64,000 bases of DNA from Verrucomicrobiaceae bacterium (GTDB lineage: Bacteria > Verrucomicrobiota > Verrucomicrobiia > Verrucomicrobiales > Verrucomicrobiaceae), in NCBI GenBank assembly GCA_015075365.1, contig JABTUN010000003.1, positions 1-64,000 of the forward strand, given 5' to 3'. The notes beneath the pieces were generated by a model. The model was not told the DNA's origin, searched no databases, and saw only the letters and a list, made by a program, of their open reading frames with translations. The translations under genes and the position numbers were made by a program. Every line of letters starts with the position of its first letter. The stretch's first letter is position 1. Positions 50,672-63,500 of this stretch are shown piece by piece.

Positions 50672-52066
50672 ATGCTTGGCCGGAAGCAAGAAATCAATTT
50701 GCAGCTCACGGAGATCTTTGACTCCGCCGTGCTGGCCTTTTGCCTCTGGTTCGGCCACTTTCTGCGGGCGGAACTGGTACCGGTGTTCATGCCGGACGCG
50801 GTGGAGATTCCTCCGCTGGAAAAGTTTTACTGGGTGATGGCGATTGTGCCGTTGTTCACGCCCATCGCGCTGGAGGCGCGCGGTTTTTACTCGAACATCT
50901 ACAACAAAAACCTCGGCAAGTCTCTGCGCCAGATGATCGAGGGTCTTGTCATCATCGGCATGTTTGTGGGCGCGTGCGTGGTTTTCCTGAAATGGGAGGT
51001 GGAAAGCCGTGCGGTGGTGATCTTTTCCGTGCTCATGGGCGGCGGCGCGCTGCTGCTGCGGGAGGAATGGCAGCGCCGTCGCATCCGCCGCCAGCTTGCC
51101 ACCGGGCGCGGGCGCGAGCGTGTGATCGTGGCGGGCGGCCAGGCGGACATTGATGATTTCATGGAAAACCTCACCGCCGAGCAGCGCGCGGAAATCCATG
51201 TGGTGATGCCCTTTGACATCATCGCACGGCCGGTGAGCGAGCTGCGCGACGCGCTGAAGGAGCATGCGGTGAGCCGCGTGCTCTTCGCGGTGAAGCATGT
51301 GCATTTTGGCCGCATCGAGGAAGCGGTGCAGGTGTGTGAAACGGTGGGCGTGGAGGCGTGGATCGCTGCGGATTTCTTCCAAACCGCCATCGCCCGCCCG
51401 ACCTTCGATGTGATGGGCGGCAGGCTGATGCTGGTGTTTCACAGCACGCCGCAAGCCTCATGGGAACTGCTATTCAAAAGCACGCTGGACCGCATCGGCG
51501 CGGCGATCCTGCTCCTGCTTTCCCTTCCGTTGTGGCTGGTGGCGGTCATCGGCATCCGTGTGGGCTCGAAGGGGCCGGTTTTTTTCAGACAAGAGCGGGC
51601 GGGGCTTTACGGGAAGCCCTTCACGATGTGGAAGTTCCGCACGATGCATGTGGACGCGGAGACGCGGCGGGACGAGCTGGCCGCGCACAACGAGATGGAC
51701 GGTCCCGTTTTCAAGATCACAAACGACCCGCGCATCTTCGGCTTTGGCCGCTGGCTGCGCCGCATGAGCATCGACGAGCTGCCGCAGCTCATCAACGTGC
51801 TGCGCGGGGAGATGAGCCTCGTCGGCCCGCGCCCGCTGCCTGTCTATGAGATCGAGCGCATCGAAAAACATGCTCAGCGCCGCCGTCTCAGCGTGAAGCC
51901 GGGTCTCACCTGCCTGTGGCAGGTCACGGGGCGCAATGGCATCAAGAATTTCGAGGAATGGGTGCGCCTGGATCTGCAATACATCGACAACTGGTCCCTG
52001 TGGCTCGATTTGAAGATCCTGATGCAGACCGTGCCCGCGGTGCTGCGTGGCAGCGGAGCGAGCTGA
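50672..52066 (+). CDS. Polyprenyl-phosphate sugar phosphotransferase (WbaP/WcaJ type)
   Basis: 464 residues. Four or five N-terminal membrane helices (for example VLAFCLWFGHFL, FYWVMAIVPLFTPIAL, LVIIGMFVGACVVFL), a cytoplasmic Rossmann-like section (about 150-255) and the C-terminal sugar transferase domain: KSTLDRIGAAILLLLSLPLWLVAV, GPVFFRQERAG, FTMWKFRTM, MSIDELPQLINVLRGEMSLVGPRP. It starts exopolysaccharide or O-antigen chains by loading the first sugar phosphate on undecaprenyl phosphate. No glycosyltransferases adjoin it here. Confidence 0.95.
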   Translation: MLGRKQEINLQLTEIFDSAVLAFCLWFGHFLRAELVPVFMPDAVEIPPLEKFYWVMAIVPLFTPIALEARGFYSNIYNKNLGKSLRQMIEGLVIIGMFVGACVVFLKWEVESRAVVIFSVLMGGGALLLREEWQRRRIRRQLATGRGRERVIVAGGQADIDDFMENLTAEQRAEIHVVMPFDIIARPVSELRDALKEHAVSRVLFAVKHVHFGRIEEAVQVCETVGVEAWIAADFFQTAIARPTFDVMGGRLMLVFHSTPQASWELLFKSTLDRIGAAILLLLSLPLWLVAVIGIRVGSKGPVFFRQERAGLYGKPFTMWKFRTMHVDAETRRDELAAHNEMDGPVFKITNDPRIFGFGRWLRRMSIDELPQLINVLRGEMSLVGPRPLPVYEIERIEKHAQRRRLSVKPGLTCLWQVTGRNGIKNFEEWVRLDLQYIDNWSLWLDLKILMQTVPAVLRGSGAS

Positions 52067-52077
52067 GACGGGAAATC

Positions 52078-52677
52078 TCAATTAGGGGCCGGCGGAGCCT
52101 CCGGCGTGGCTCCGAGGCCTGGGGGACTCGGATTATGCGCGACATCGTCCGGGGTGAACATCTGCTTGTCCGGTCCGGCGGAACGGATTTCGAGCTTTCC
52201 CGGGCCGTTGGCATGAAACCACAGCGGCGTGCCCCAACGGTCCACCAACTGGCCGCCGCGGATGGCATTGTGCTGGCGCGGGAAAAGCTGGCCCTTCTGG
52301 CCGGGATACTGCGTGCCGGTCAGCGCGGCGGTGATGTCCGAATTATCCCCTACCGGCGCGGCCCCCATGGCGCGCGCGTAGAGGTCCACAAATTCCGCCA
52401 CGATCCCGAGATCCTCCTCAATCGACTGCGCGGGGGAGTTGAGCATCTCCGCGCGCTGGAGGTTGGTGGCGTCCATCGGCGGGGCGGCCTTGTCCGGAGT
52501 CAAACCATGGAAAAAGGTGGCTGGTTTGCCGATGTCGCTGAGCCTGGGTGAAGGAGGAGGCTCCGGGGCCTTGGGCACGGACGCATCCTGGCGTTCCGGC
52601 GGCCGTCCCGGCCAGAAGATGATCAGGGCGGCAAGAAGGACGGCAAGAACGAGGATGATGAACTTCGGACGGCGCAT
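52078..52677 (-). CDS. Membrane-anchored protein with GspG-like C-terminal motif
   Basis: 199 residues from the ATG at 52677. One membrane helix (FIILVLAVLLAALIIFW) with no prepilin cleavage site, a Pro-rich linker and a C-terminal part (about 145-180) reading DRWGTPLWFH ... LEIRSAGPDKQMFTPDDV. That matches the calcium-binding tail of GspG (compare DPWGNAYHYR ... YSAGPDGIADNADDV in the gspG of this window). It is probably an envelope protein that borrowed or mimics the pseudopilin tail. Last gene of the DUF1800-DUF1501 operon. Confidence 0.75.
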   Translation of the reverse strand: MRRPKFIILVLAVLLAALIIFWPGRPPERQDASVPKAPEPPPSPRLSDIGKPATFFHGLTPDKAAPPMDATNLQRAEMLNSPAQSIEEDLGIVAEFVDLYARAMGAAPVGDNSDITAALTGTQYPGQKGQLFPRQHNAIRGGQLVDRWGTPLWFHANGPGKLEIRSAGPDKQMFTPDDVAHNPSPPGLGATPEAPPAPN

Positions 52678-52785
52678 GGGCGAAGGCACGGTGGTGATTT
52701 TCGAATCCAGAAACGGGAGCAGGACAGCGTGCTGCCGCCTGCTCCGCAAGTTTGGACGATGGCTCTCCCGACGTGAAGCCCAAAA

Positions 52786-54537
52786 TCAGGCAAAGTTGAT
52801 GAAGTCGAGATTTTTCGACTGGAGTGTGGCCGGGCTGAGATCCGCCTGAAACCGGGTGAAATTGGGCAGGATCTGGGCGATCTGCCCGTCCGAGCAGCCA
52901 AACCACTTGGCGATGGGCGCGTAGAACTGGTCCGTGGCGGTGGTGGGAATCCAGCGGCCGCGATTCCCCGTGCAGTCGATGCCGCCATTGACGGTGAGGT
53001 TCGGGAAGTAGCCGTAGATGTTGCGGCCTTTGACCGCGCCACCCGCCACCCAGCTATGGCCGCCCCAGCCGTGGTCGGAGCCGCCGGTGGCATCGTTCTT
53101 GTTGGGGGTGAAGGTGCGGTTGAAGTCGGAGGCGGAGAACATGAGGACATTGTCCCACATGCCGATGGCATCCATGGCGTCCTTGAAGGCGCGGATCGCG
53201 CGCGCGGCCTGGTTGACAAGGCCTTGGTGGCCCTGGGTATTGTTCCCTTGGGTCTGGGAGGTGTGGGTGTCGTGGCCTCCGAGTTGCACAAAGAAAATCT
53301 GGCGGGTGTTGGAGAGGGCGGAGCGTCCGGCGATCATGCGGGCGACGACTTTGAGCTGGTTGGCGATGTCAGGCACCTGGGGATTGAACAGGCCGGTTGG
53401 GAACCAGTTCGTGAAGTGCGCGTCCAGCGTGGAGGTGCCTGCTGTGGTCCCGGCGGTGATGGCGAGGGCGTTGCCGACCAGCCCCTCGGTGACACGGGCG
53501 TTGGTGCCGGAGTCGAGATACTCGGTGTCAAACAAGGAGGCATGCTGCATGGCCATGATCTGCTCGATGGCACGGAGGCGCCATCCGGCGGCCGTATGAC
53601 GGTAATTGGTGTCCACCAGCGGGTCCGCGCCCGCCGCCAGCGCGGTCAACGGGTTGTATTTCCCGCCTGGAACGCTGCCGGGATTGCTGTAGTCGGGCTG
53701 GAGGCCCGTGCTGCGCAACGCATCGACATACGCGGTGCCAAATCCGCTGAGGGGATTGACCGTGCCCGCCGAACTCATGAAGTACGCGGGTTCGTTGCCG
53801 GCCACCTGGAAGCTGTTCACACCGGCGAGGGACACGGATAGTGAAAGATCACCGGGGCCGTGCGTGGGGGCCAGCAGGTCAGCGACTTTGCCGCCCCAAC
53901 CACGGGTGAAAGGCTGGTCGGGCAGGGAGGACTGCCATTGCACCTGCTGGTCGGAATGGGAGAAAAGCTGCGGCGGCTTGGCGGCCAAGGGCAGGGTGTT
54001 GAAATTCGCCCGTGTGACCGCCTGGGTGCCGACGAGTGTCCCCACGTTTGCCACGAAGGCCAGATCACCATCTTCAAACATCCGGGCCATGGGGAAGGCC
54101 AGCGGATGGAGGGCCATGTTGTTCTGGGTGTAGTTGGTGAGGCCGGGGTGGTCGTAGGCACCTCCGTTTTGAGGGGTGATGCGTGAGGTCACCTGTCCGG
54201 AGTGTCCAAAGTAGGCCTGCGCGCCCGTGGGGGTGAAGTCAAAGGCGGTGTCTGGAATGGACAACACACCGCGCCCGGTGGTGTAATGGCTGCGCGCAGT
54301 GGAGGCACCGCCGGCGGGGATGAGAAGGTTGTTGGCGTCATTGCCGCCATGGTGGAAGAAACAGATCAGCGCCTTGTAATCCCCCGCCCCTTGGGCCGCG
54401 GCGGAACCGACGAGCTTGAGCTGGGCGATAGTGTTGACCACACTGGTGATGCCGAGGCTGGCGCAGGTGGACTGGATGAGGAAGTCCCGGCGGTTGGGCT
54501 GGCTGCGGTCGGTTTTTTTGCGGAGGAAGATGTTCAT
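52786..54537 (-). CDS. DUF1501 exported protein, partner of the giant DUF1800 protein
   Basis: 583 residues. A Tat-like start (NRRDFLIQSTCASLG) precedes the DUF1501 domain: ALICFFHHGGNDANNLLIPAG, NNMALHPLAFPMARMFEDGDLAFVANVGTLV, FVQLGGHDTHTSQTQGN, LMFSASDFNRTFTPNKNDATGGSDHGWGGHSWVAGGAVKG. The Asp/His motifs suggest a metal site as in phosphatase/sulfatase folds. It is 46 bases after the DUF1800 gene, the usual neighbour of this subfamily. Substrate unknown. Confidence 0.92.
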   Translation of the reverse strand: MNIFLRKKTDRSQPNRRDFLIQSTCASLGITSVVNTIAQLKLVGSAAAQGAGDYKALICFFHHGGNDANNLLIPAGGASTARSHYTTGRGVLSIPDTAFDFTPTGAQAYFGHSGQVTSRITPQNGGAYDHPGLTNYTQNNMALHPLAFPMARMFEDGDLAFVANVGTLVGTQAVTRANFNTLPLAAKPPQLFSHSDQQVQWQSSLPDQPFTRGWGGKVADLLAPTHGPGDLSLSVSLAGVNSFQVAGNEPAYFMSSAGTVNPLSGFGTAYVDALRSTGLQPDYSNPGSVPGGKYNPLTALAAGADPLVDTNYRHTAAGWRLRAIEQIMAMQHASLFDTEYLDSGTNARVTEGLVGNALAITAGTTAGTSTLDAHFTNWFPTGLFNPQVPDIANQLKVVARMIAGRSALSNTRQIFFVQLGGHDTHTSQTQGNNTQGHQGLVNQAARAIRAFKDAMDAIGMWDNVLMFSASDFNRTFTPNKNDATGGSDHGWGGHSWVAGGAVKGRNIYGYFPNLTVNGGIDCTGNRGRWIPTTATDQFYAPIAKWFGCSDGQIAQILPNFTRFQADLSPATLQSKNLDFINFA

Positions 54538-54549
54538 GATGATGGTCCC

Positions 54550-54568
54550 GGTTCGCGGTTCTCAGTTT
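54550..54568. repeat. Word repeat E, short copy between the DUF1800 and DUF1501 genes
   Basis: GGTTCGCGGTTCTCAGTTT, the same words as at 44027 and 45038, in the 46-base junction. Confidence 0.5.
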
Positions 54569-54583
54569 GGCGTGGTGTGACGA

Positions 54584-57500
54584 TCAGTGGGCGACAAAGG
54601 CTGGCATGACGGTGCTCATGAGGTAGGCGGCCCAACGGGCGCGGTCGCGCACCTCATTGGAAAAGGTGGTGTTCGGCGGGTTCTTGGGATCGAAGACGAT
54701 CGCCGGCTCGTAGCGCGTGGTACTGAGGTTGTTATTGCCGCCGTTGAGATAGTAGAGGCAGTCCATGATGACCTGCCGCGGGTTGTTGGCCGGGAGGGGC
54801 ACGGGTGGCGGCTGATTGGGCTCGATAAGCACCGGGTAGCGGGCCTTGAGGCTGCCACCACACCACCAGAGGTCCATCTTGTCGATGAGGGCCTTGCAGG
54901 CGGCCCAATGGGCGTTCTGGAGGTCGGCGTCCGCCGGGCTGGGCGGAATGGCACCGGTTCCATACACAAACTCCAGGTGATTGTAGAAGGTAGTGCGGTA
55001 GAGCTGGATCGTCTCGGCGAAGTCCAGGACGACGCGCTCACGCTGCTGGTTGGAGCCGCCCAGATCACTGGTGTAGTAGCCGAACTGCTTCGCATACGGC
55101 GGCGTGGGGATGATGTACACCGGCGGCACGAGCGTGACCGTGACGTTGTTGCTGCCTGTGGGAGCCTGGTTGAGGCGGATGGTGAAGGTGTCCGTGCTGT
55201 TGCCCTCTGTGACCGTGGTGTTTCCGCCGCTGTGGGCGGTGACAAGTTGCGGGCCGTCATTGTCCGTGATTGCGGCGGTGACGGAGGGCACGCCGACGCC
55301 GTTGTAGAGCGGGTCGGCGCTCGTGGCCGTGTGCGTGATGGTGGTGCTGTGACTGCCTTCGACGGTGGTGTCGTTCACGGCCGCCAGGGTGACTGTTTGC
55401 GGCAGGTTCCAGTTGGAGTTGGTGAAGGTCAGCGTGGCTCCTGGAGAACTGACCGTTGTCTGGGCGCCGGCGTTGATCGCGATCGTGACATCGGAGGCAG
55501 GCTGGCGGGTCAGATGTACCGTGTAGGTGTCTGTCACGCCTGCTTCAGACAGCAGCGTGCTGCCGCCGCTGGGGATGACCCGCACGGCCGCGTAGTCATT
55601 GTCGGTGATGAAACCGGGCACGCCCGCGACCGTGATGCTGTTGAAGCGCGCGTCCACGCTGGTGGCCGTGTGGGTGATCCACCCAAGATGCGGCGTGTCC
55701 TCGGCCACCAAGTCGTCGATCGCGCGCACAAGCACGCGCTTCACCGCCCAGTCCGCGGGGGTGAAGGTGAGGGTGAGCGAGGGGGCGTAAGTCTGCATCG
55801 TTCCATACACGGCGGGCAGCCCCACCTCGACCTGCGGGTCGGTGGCGACCTGTACCGTCACATCCGACGTGGGTGCATGACTCAGCCCGATGTAGTAGTC
55901 ATCAATCTGCCCGCCTTCCGTCAGCACACTGTAGCTGCCGCTTTCATAAAGCACGATCTGCGGTGTGTCGATGGCAACGGTCTGCACACGGATGGCAGGG
56001 ACGGTCTGGGCGTTGAACGCCGCGTCGGTGCTGCTGGTGGTATGAGTGATGTCCGGCGTGCGGAAGCGGTCATTGCTGCCGTTGTCCACACCGGAGACCG
56101 TGACCACCTGGGGCGTGCTCCAGTTGGTCGTGGTGAAGATGAGGCTGGCCGGGCTGGCGGAGAGTCCCTGGCCACCAGGAACGGAGACGTTCACCGTCAC
56201 ATTGGCCGTGGGGGCATTCCGCAGCACCACCTCGTAGGTGTCATTGACGGTGCCGTCCTCATGCACCCGGGTGTCGAGGCCCGTGTGGCGGGTGATAACG
56301 CGGATGTCGTCATCGGTGATGAAAGTGGTGACCGCCTGCATGCTGGCAAAGGCCGTGAGGGTGACATTGCTTTGCGTGCTGGTGGCATTGGCGCTGATCG
56401 TGAGGCTGGTGGCGCTGTCCACGCTGGAAACCGTGGCGCCGCCCGGCATTGCTGTGCCGGTGATGCTCATGCCGGCGCGCAGGCCCAGCGTGCTGGCGCA
56501 GGTGACGGTCCGTGATCCGCTGGTGGTGGCGGCGCTGGTCAGCGACACGGCATAACCTGGAGTGAAGGCCGTCAGGCTGAGTCCCGACGCGGTGGCGTTG
56601 GCATTCACGCTAATGGTGATGTTCGTCACATTGTCCACCGTGGAGATCGTCGTGTTCAGCGGAATGCCCGGCCCGGAGATCAGCATGCCGGGCAGCAGGC
56701 CTGCGGTGGACGCGCAGGTCACCAGACGGCTTCCACTGAGGGTCGTCCCGTTGGACAGCGGGATCTGATGCGTGTTGGTATCCGTGGAGGTGGCGCTGAT
56801 GGCGTGGTTGATGTTGTAGGTGTGGATGTTGGCCTGGTTGAGCAGCGTCGTCGTGTAGGTTTCCACCGTGGTGTCGTTGGTGGCGGTCACGGTCACCGTC
56901 TGCGGCACGTTCCAGTTGGCCGGGGTGAAGGTGAGGCTGGCGGGAGAGATGGTCTGGCCCAGGCTGGTGCTGGCGCTGGAAGGGGTGACCACCACGTTGC
57001 CGTTCGGTGCCTTGGAAAGGCGGACGGTGTAGGTGTCCATGTTCGTGCCACCACCGCCACTCTCGACGGTCCGGGTGTCACCCGCCGTTTCCTCCACGAT
57101 CACGCCCGCGGAATCATTATCGACGATGTTGACCGTGCTGGTGGGGTTCACGAACGTCCAGCGCGCGTCGCCGGGCAAGAGGGTTCCCTGCGGCAGTGCA
57201 TTGCAGCGGAACTGGATGTTGCTGGTGTGGTTGTACTCGGCCGCATAATCATCCACGGCAGTTACGATGACGGACTGCGGCACGTTCCAGTTGTCCGGGG
57301 TGAAGACAAAAGTCGTCTTGTCGAAGCCCAGTTGCGCGTTCGAGTCGATGCTCACGGTGACAGGCACATCGGGGCGGTTGGAAAGATAGAAAAGCACTGT
57401 GTCGGACTTGCCGCCCTCGGCCACAAAGTTGCTGTTGCCGGTGGGAATGATGACCAGGCTCTCGTTGCGGCGCTGGTTGTTGTAGATCCACACCGGCACG

Positions 57501-60500
57501 ACCCGGTCCGGAGCGGGGTCGAAGGCATCATCCGAGGAGGCATCCACCACGGAGAGCGTGACGTCCACCTTCTCACGTCCCTCGATGATCTGGTCGTTGA
57601 TCGCGGTCACGGTGACGGACTGCCGGGTGCTCCAGTTGGCAGGCGTGAAGGTCAGCGTGGCTGGCGAGACCGTCAGATCGGATGTGTTGGCGGAAGCGAC
57701 GCTGATGACCACGTTGGAGGCGGGCGCCTTGTTCAGGACCACCGTGAAGGAGTCCGTGCCGCCCTCCGAAGGACGTGTGGAGCCGCCAAACGGCAGGGTG
57801 ATCGAGGTGCCGGAGTCCGTCTCGCCCACGATGAAGCCAGGCGTGTCATTGTCGCTGACGGGAATGACCAGCGTCTCCACCGGCGGGTTGTTGTAGCGCA
57901 CATCCGTGCTGGTGAGCCGGAAGCGGATGCCCGCATTGTGCGGCATGCTTTCGTTGACGACGTCATCCACGACTGTGACTGTGACCGCCTGGTCGGTCGT
58001 GCCCGTGCCGGAGGTGAAGGTCAGGGAGGGAGGCGAAACGGAAATCTGGCTGCTATCCGGGACGATATCGATGGTCACGTTGGCGCTTGGAGTCACGGGA
58101 AGGCGGACGTTGAAGCGGTCTCCCAGGTGCAGCCAGCCGTTGGTGACAGTGCCGGAGAAAACAGGCCCGCCCTCCGCCACGGCGGTGTAGCCGTCCAGGT
58201 GGGTGATTGTCAGAGGCAGGTTGTCATTGTCCACGACCATGACGGTCAGCGGCGTGCTCGGAATGCCGGCATACGCCTTGTCCGTGCTTTGGACCGTGTG
58301 GTAGATCAGTGTGGCCACATCGCCTTCCACCGTGGTGTCGTTCACCCCGCTCACCGTCACCACTTGAGGCGTGTTCCAGTTCGCTGAGGTGAAAGTGACC
58401 TCGGAGGGCGTTGTCGTGACCTGGCCGACAGGCGGCACGGCTGTGTTGAGGATCGGATTGATGCGTACCGTGACGTCCGCTGTTGGCGCGGAGCTCAGGG
58501 CCAGCGTGTAGGTGTCTGTGACGCCATTTTCACCGACTTCAGTCCCCCCACCTGTCTCCGTGACAAGCAGACCACTGAGATCGTTGTCGAGAATGCTCAC
58601 CTTCAAGGCGCTATGGGTGTAGCTCCAGTAGTTGTTGTAGTTGCCGTCCGCCGAGTTGTCCGACGTGGCTGTCGCGATGATGACACCACCACCATAGGGC
58701 GGCGGATCAATGGTGACGGTGGGCGCGGAGGTGTATCCTGTGCCCGCGCTGACGATCTGGAGGCCTGTGACGGTCCCCTGGGCGGAGACCAACGCATAAG
58801 CCGTGGCTCCGCTGCCACCGCCGCTCGAGATGGTCACACGCGGCTGGGAGGTGTAACCTGCCCCGGCATTGGTCACGTTCAGCGATGACAAGGCTCCACT
58901 GGTGATGGTGGAAGTGCCCGTGGCGATGGCTGGAATGACATTCTCCGTCCACGCAGATCGGAGCCCCTGCTTGAACCCGTCGTCATTGGCACGCACGGTG
59001 ACCGTCTGGTTCACATTGTAATTCGCCGGGGTGAAGGTGAGGAAGGGCGGATCGCAGGAGACACCGTTGGAGCCGAAGGAAACCGTCACGTTCGTGGTGG
59101 GCAGGGTGCGCAGGCGGACGGTGAAGGTGTCCGTCACGCTGCCGTCCTCCGACACACGCGTCTCCGTGCCGCTGTGCGTCAGAATGATGCGCTGGTCGTC
59201 GTCGATGATGGTCACGCCGACCGGCTGGATGGGCTGGGTGGTCACATAACCCCCGACATTGCTGGCAATGGCATGGTTGATGAAGCCTGCATGCAGCGGA
59301 TTGGCCGGGTAAGACCCCTCGGCCGTCGAGTCGTTGTTGCCACGAACACGAACTTCCTGCGGGGTGCTCCAGTTGGCGGTGGTGAAACTCCGGGTGGCTG
59401 TGCCCGTCGTGAAAGTCGTGCCCCCGGTGGTGGTGTTGATTGCCAGGTTCGTATTGGCCGGGGTGATGTTGACCACCACGGTGCCGCTGGTGGGCTGGCG
59501 GGTCAGCGCAATGGTGTAACTGTCCACCACACCGGCGGAGACCCCCGTGTTGCCGGTTTCGGTCACCTCGTTGGTGCCGCCGGTCTCCGTGATGATGACA
59601 TCATAACTGCTGCCGCCGTCATTGTTGTCCACCACCCCCACCGGATGGCTGGCCGTAAGCCCGTTGAAATTGGCCGCCGTGCTGGTGCTGGTGAAAACCA
59701 GGGTGTCATTCGCCGTGCCAGGCACCTCCGTGGTGGAGTCGTTCACCGCGGTCACGGTAAAGGTCTGGTTCGTGTTCCAATTGGACGAATTGAAGGTGCG
59801 GGACGCGGGGCTCACGGTCACCTGGGTGCCATTGGCTGCCGCGTTGACGATCACATCGGTCCCGGCGGGTGGCGGCGCTGACAGGCGGACATTGACCGTG
59901 TCTGTTTTTCCGCCTTCCTGCACCCAGGTGTTGAATCCGGTGCCGGCCACCAGCAGCGCTTCGTTCGGTTTTTCGTCATCCAGCACGGTCACCGGCTCCG
60001 GTGCCTGCACAATGCCGTCAAAGCCGGTGCCCGCGCCGGTCACATTGAAGCGCAGCAGGCTGTTGCTCAGGTTTCCGAGGCTGCTGTTGTTCACCGCGGT
60101 GACGGTCACTGTCTGCGCGGTGTTCCAGTTGGTGCTGTTGAAGGTCAGCGTGTTGCCAACCTGGCCGTTGATGCTGAAAAAGGCCGCCGCCGTGGCGCTG
60201 TTGTTCAACAGCGTGAAGTCCGAGATGGCGGCATCCGAGCCCGGTTGCGTGCTGAAGCCCACCGGCGTGGAAAGGGCGTAGCTGTAGAAGAAGTTCACCT
60301 TTGCCACATCGTTCGACTCGGTGGAGATCTGCAGCTCCGGCGCGAAGAGGCCTGCCTGCGCCATCGCCCCCGGCTTCACATAGTCCGGCAGGAACCAGTT
60401 GAACACGCTTGGCGCCCGTTGTGGCGACTGGCCGATGCTGCCCGTCAGATCGTTCCAGCGGTAACGGAACGGCCCCGTGGCCCATCCGGCGGGCAGTGAG

Positions 60501-63500
60501 GGAGGGTTTTGGTTGTCGGTCGAGAATTTCGCGAACTCACCCGCTGGGTAAGGGCCGGCCAGCGGACTGTCCGAGGCGCTGAAGGGCGGCGGATTGTCTT
60601 TCAAGATGGATATGGGCGCGCCGGAGAAGGCGCGCATGGCGCGCAGCATCGAGGTAAAGGCCACCAGCGGCTCCTTCACCTTGCCGTGGGAGATGGAACC
60701 GTCCGCCAGCTCCAGCGAGCGCGCCTCATAGTCGAGCAGGATGGCCTTGAAGACCGCCCCGAGGTCTCCGTTGGTTTCCCGATAGCGTTTCTGGACACGA
60801 TAGATGTAGCCATTGGACGGGTTTGACGTCACCAGGCGCTGGATCAGCCAGCGGGAGATGTTGATGGGTGTGTTCGTGTGTCCCGGCGTGCTCTGAGACA
60901 CCTGGCCCGGCTGCGGGTAGGTGCTGGCAGCCGGATTTCCGGCCAGTGAGTTGTGCGCCTCCGTCATGTCCAGCACCGCGGCATTGTGATACTGGACATC
61001 ATCCGCGTAGGTCGTTCCTGCTGGCAGGCCGGTGCGCATGGGGATGTCGTATTGGCCGTGTTTCCCGGCCAGGAGCCTCTTGGACACGCCCGAAACTGGC
61101 AGCCCCGTTTCAGGATCATCGTACTGGTTGAAGTCATGATAGACCGTGGAGCCGATCTTCCCGATGAGCTTCATGGGATAAATCCACGGCGTCGGGAAAA
61201 ACAGGTGCCCTGGATCGCTCCCAAACCACTGGCTGTTCGCCGACCCCCCGTTGAGCAGGACATTGCTGCCCACGCGCTGGGAGGACTGGTGATTCCACGT
61301 CATCGTGGCTCCGCTCCATTGGGAAACCCATGAGATGGCGTTGCGGGCGCCGTGGGACCAGCCGGTCATCACCCGCGCCAGTTCGGTGATGTCTGTCTGG
61401 TCATAGGTGGGGATGGGCAGCCCGGCGGCATCCAGCACAAGGCTGCCGTCCGGATGCCGCAGCACCAGGCCGATCGAGAAGAGCTGCATGATCTCACGCG
61501 CGTAGTTTTCATCGGGACTCACGATCAGGCCGCCGCCCGCGTCGTATGTGGCGCGGTTGGCCATGTGGGAGAGGTAGAAGCCCATCATGGGGCTGTAAGT
61601 CACTTGTTCCAGGAGTGTGCGGTATTTGCCAAACGCACCTGCCGCCAGCATGTCCCAGTAATTCGCGCAGCCGTAGTGGCGGTCGAGGATGGTCTGGTCC
61701 GCCTCCGAGATGACCAGGATCTCGCTCAGCGCCAGGGCCATGCGCTGGCGCGCCTGGTCACGGCACTGCAGCACCATCGTCCACCATTCGCGTCGCCGGT
61801 TCGGGCCGCTCTGCGGGTAGTTGTTGACGATGCGGTTGTTGTCCGCCGTGGTGCTGATCGTGGGCACGCCGTTGGCATCATAGGTCACGTTGTAGGCCGC
61901 CCCGTTGAACTGCGGGTCACTGCTGAAGGTGATGGGCTTGTTGCCGCGCAGCATGAACTCCTCGTTGTCCGCCGCCATCACGAGGGTCATGAAATTGATG
62001 CTTGGGGTCAGCGCGGGGTTCATCTGCTCGTCCAGCCAGTCCTCCAGCCCCTGCAGATAGGTCCCGCCGGAGCCCATGCGCGCGTCCACCTTTGCCCGGA
62101 TCTGGTTGTACAAGGCCGCGGTGCCCCCGAACGTGCTCTGGCCCATGAAACGCCAGATATCGCGCTCAATTTCGTCGTTGGTGTCGGTCTGCCAGCCTGC
62201 CTCGCCCAATTCCGGGGCCTCCAGCGTGGGATTGTTTGGATCAAAGGTCGTGGAACCCGTCGCCTTGTTGAAGTAGCCGAAAATTTCCTTCCCCGGATAG
62301 TTCGCCGTCGTCACCGCGCAGCCAATCTGCCCGCTCGTGAGCGCCGTCAGAAACGCCTGGTCTGTGGACAGGAAGCCCGGCTTGTACTGCACGTTATAGG
62401 AGAAGCCGGAGACCTGCCCAAGCGGCAGCGCGGGTGCCAGGTCATTGGTTTCGCCGAGCCGGATGTATGCCGTGTTCTGGTCGGAGCTCAGATTGTTGAA
62501 CACCAGGGAGATCGAGGCGCTCGTGTTGTCCCCGTTGACCAGCGCGATGGCGTAGCCGCTGGCCGTGGATGCCACGCCGGCCTCGCGTCCCAAAAAGGCC
62601 ACATAAAGCTGGTTGTTCTGCTCCAGGGCCGGGTTCGACTCGCAGATGCAGACCGTGGCGCTTGGCCCGGTGGCCGTCACCACGCCCGGCAGCGCCACCG
62701 TGACCTTGGCATACTCCGGCACCTCGTCCGTGCCGTCTTGGACAGGGGTGATGTTCACTTCCACCGGCGATCCCGGCACGCCAGCTCCCGCCGGGATCGA
62801 CACCGTGGACGGCGCGTTGCGGTCACCTGCGGAGGCATTCGCCTTCGTGGCATCCGGCGCGCCTCCCGTGATGCTCAGCGGCAGGTTGTTCAGCGCCATC
62901 GTGCCCACGCTGCGCACCAGGCCGATCTTCGCCGGGGACGCCACCGGCGTGGTGGCTGTCTTGTCCGCACGCTCAAACCCCTTTTCCTGGATCACCGTCG
63001 TCTGGAGGGAGAGCAGGGAGGCCATCACCGCACCGTCCGTGGCAGTGCCTCCCGAGGCGTTTGTCGCCGTCGTCGCCGCGTTCGGATTCGTCCCGGTCTT
63101 CCGCTCCGCCCAGTCCGACACGCCGTCGCTGTCGCTGTCCGCATCCTCCGTCTTGAGCTTGTAAAACTTCCGCGTTCCCGCGGCTTTGAGCACCGTGAGC
63201 TGCTGGTTGGGCGTGTCCGTCGCAGGCACATAGCTTGTCCCGGTGATCGCCCCCACCAAATTCTCCGTCGTCGTGTAAGCGCCTGTCGGGGCGTCGTCGC
63301 TCACGATGCTGTATTTCTTCCCGGCCTGCGCATCGAAGAAAAACGTCACCGTCGTGGCGCTCACGGCCGTGTTCCCCACCCGCAGGCACTGGTCCGCCTG
63401 GCGCGGATCCGTACCGGCGATCGACTCGATCAGGTTGCTGCAACCGTCGTTGTCGATGTCATCGGCGGGGTTGAGGCCCCAGCCGTTGAACATGAACTGC

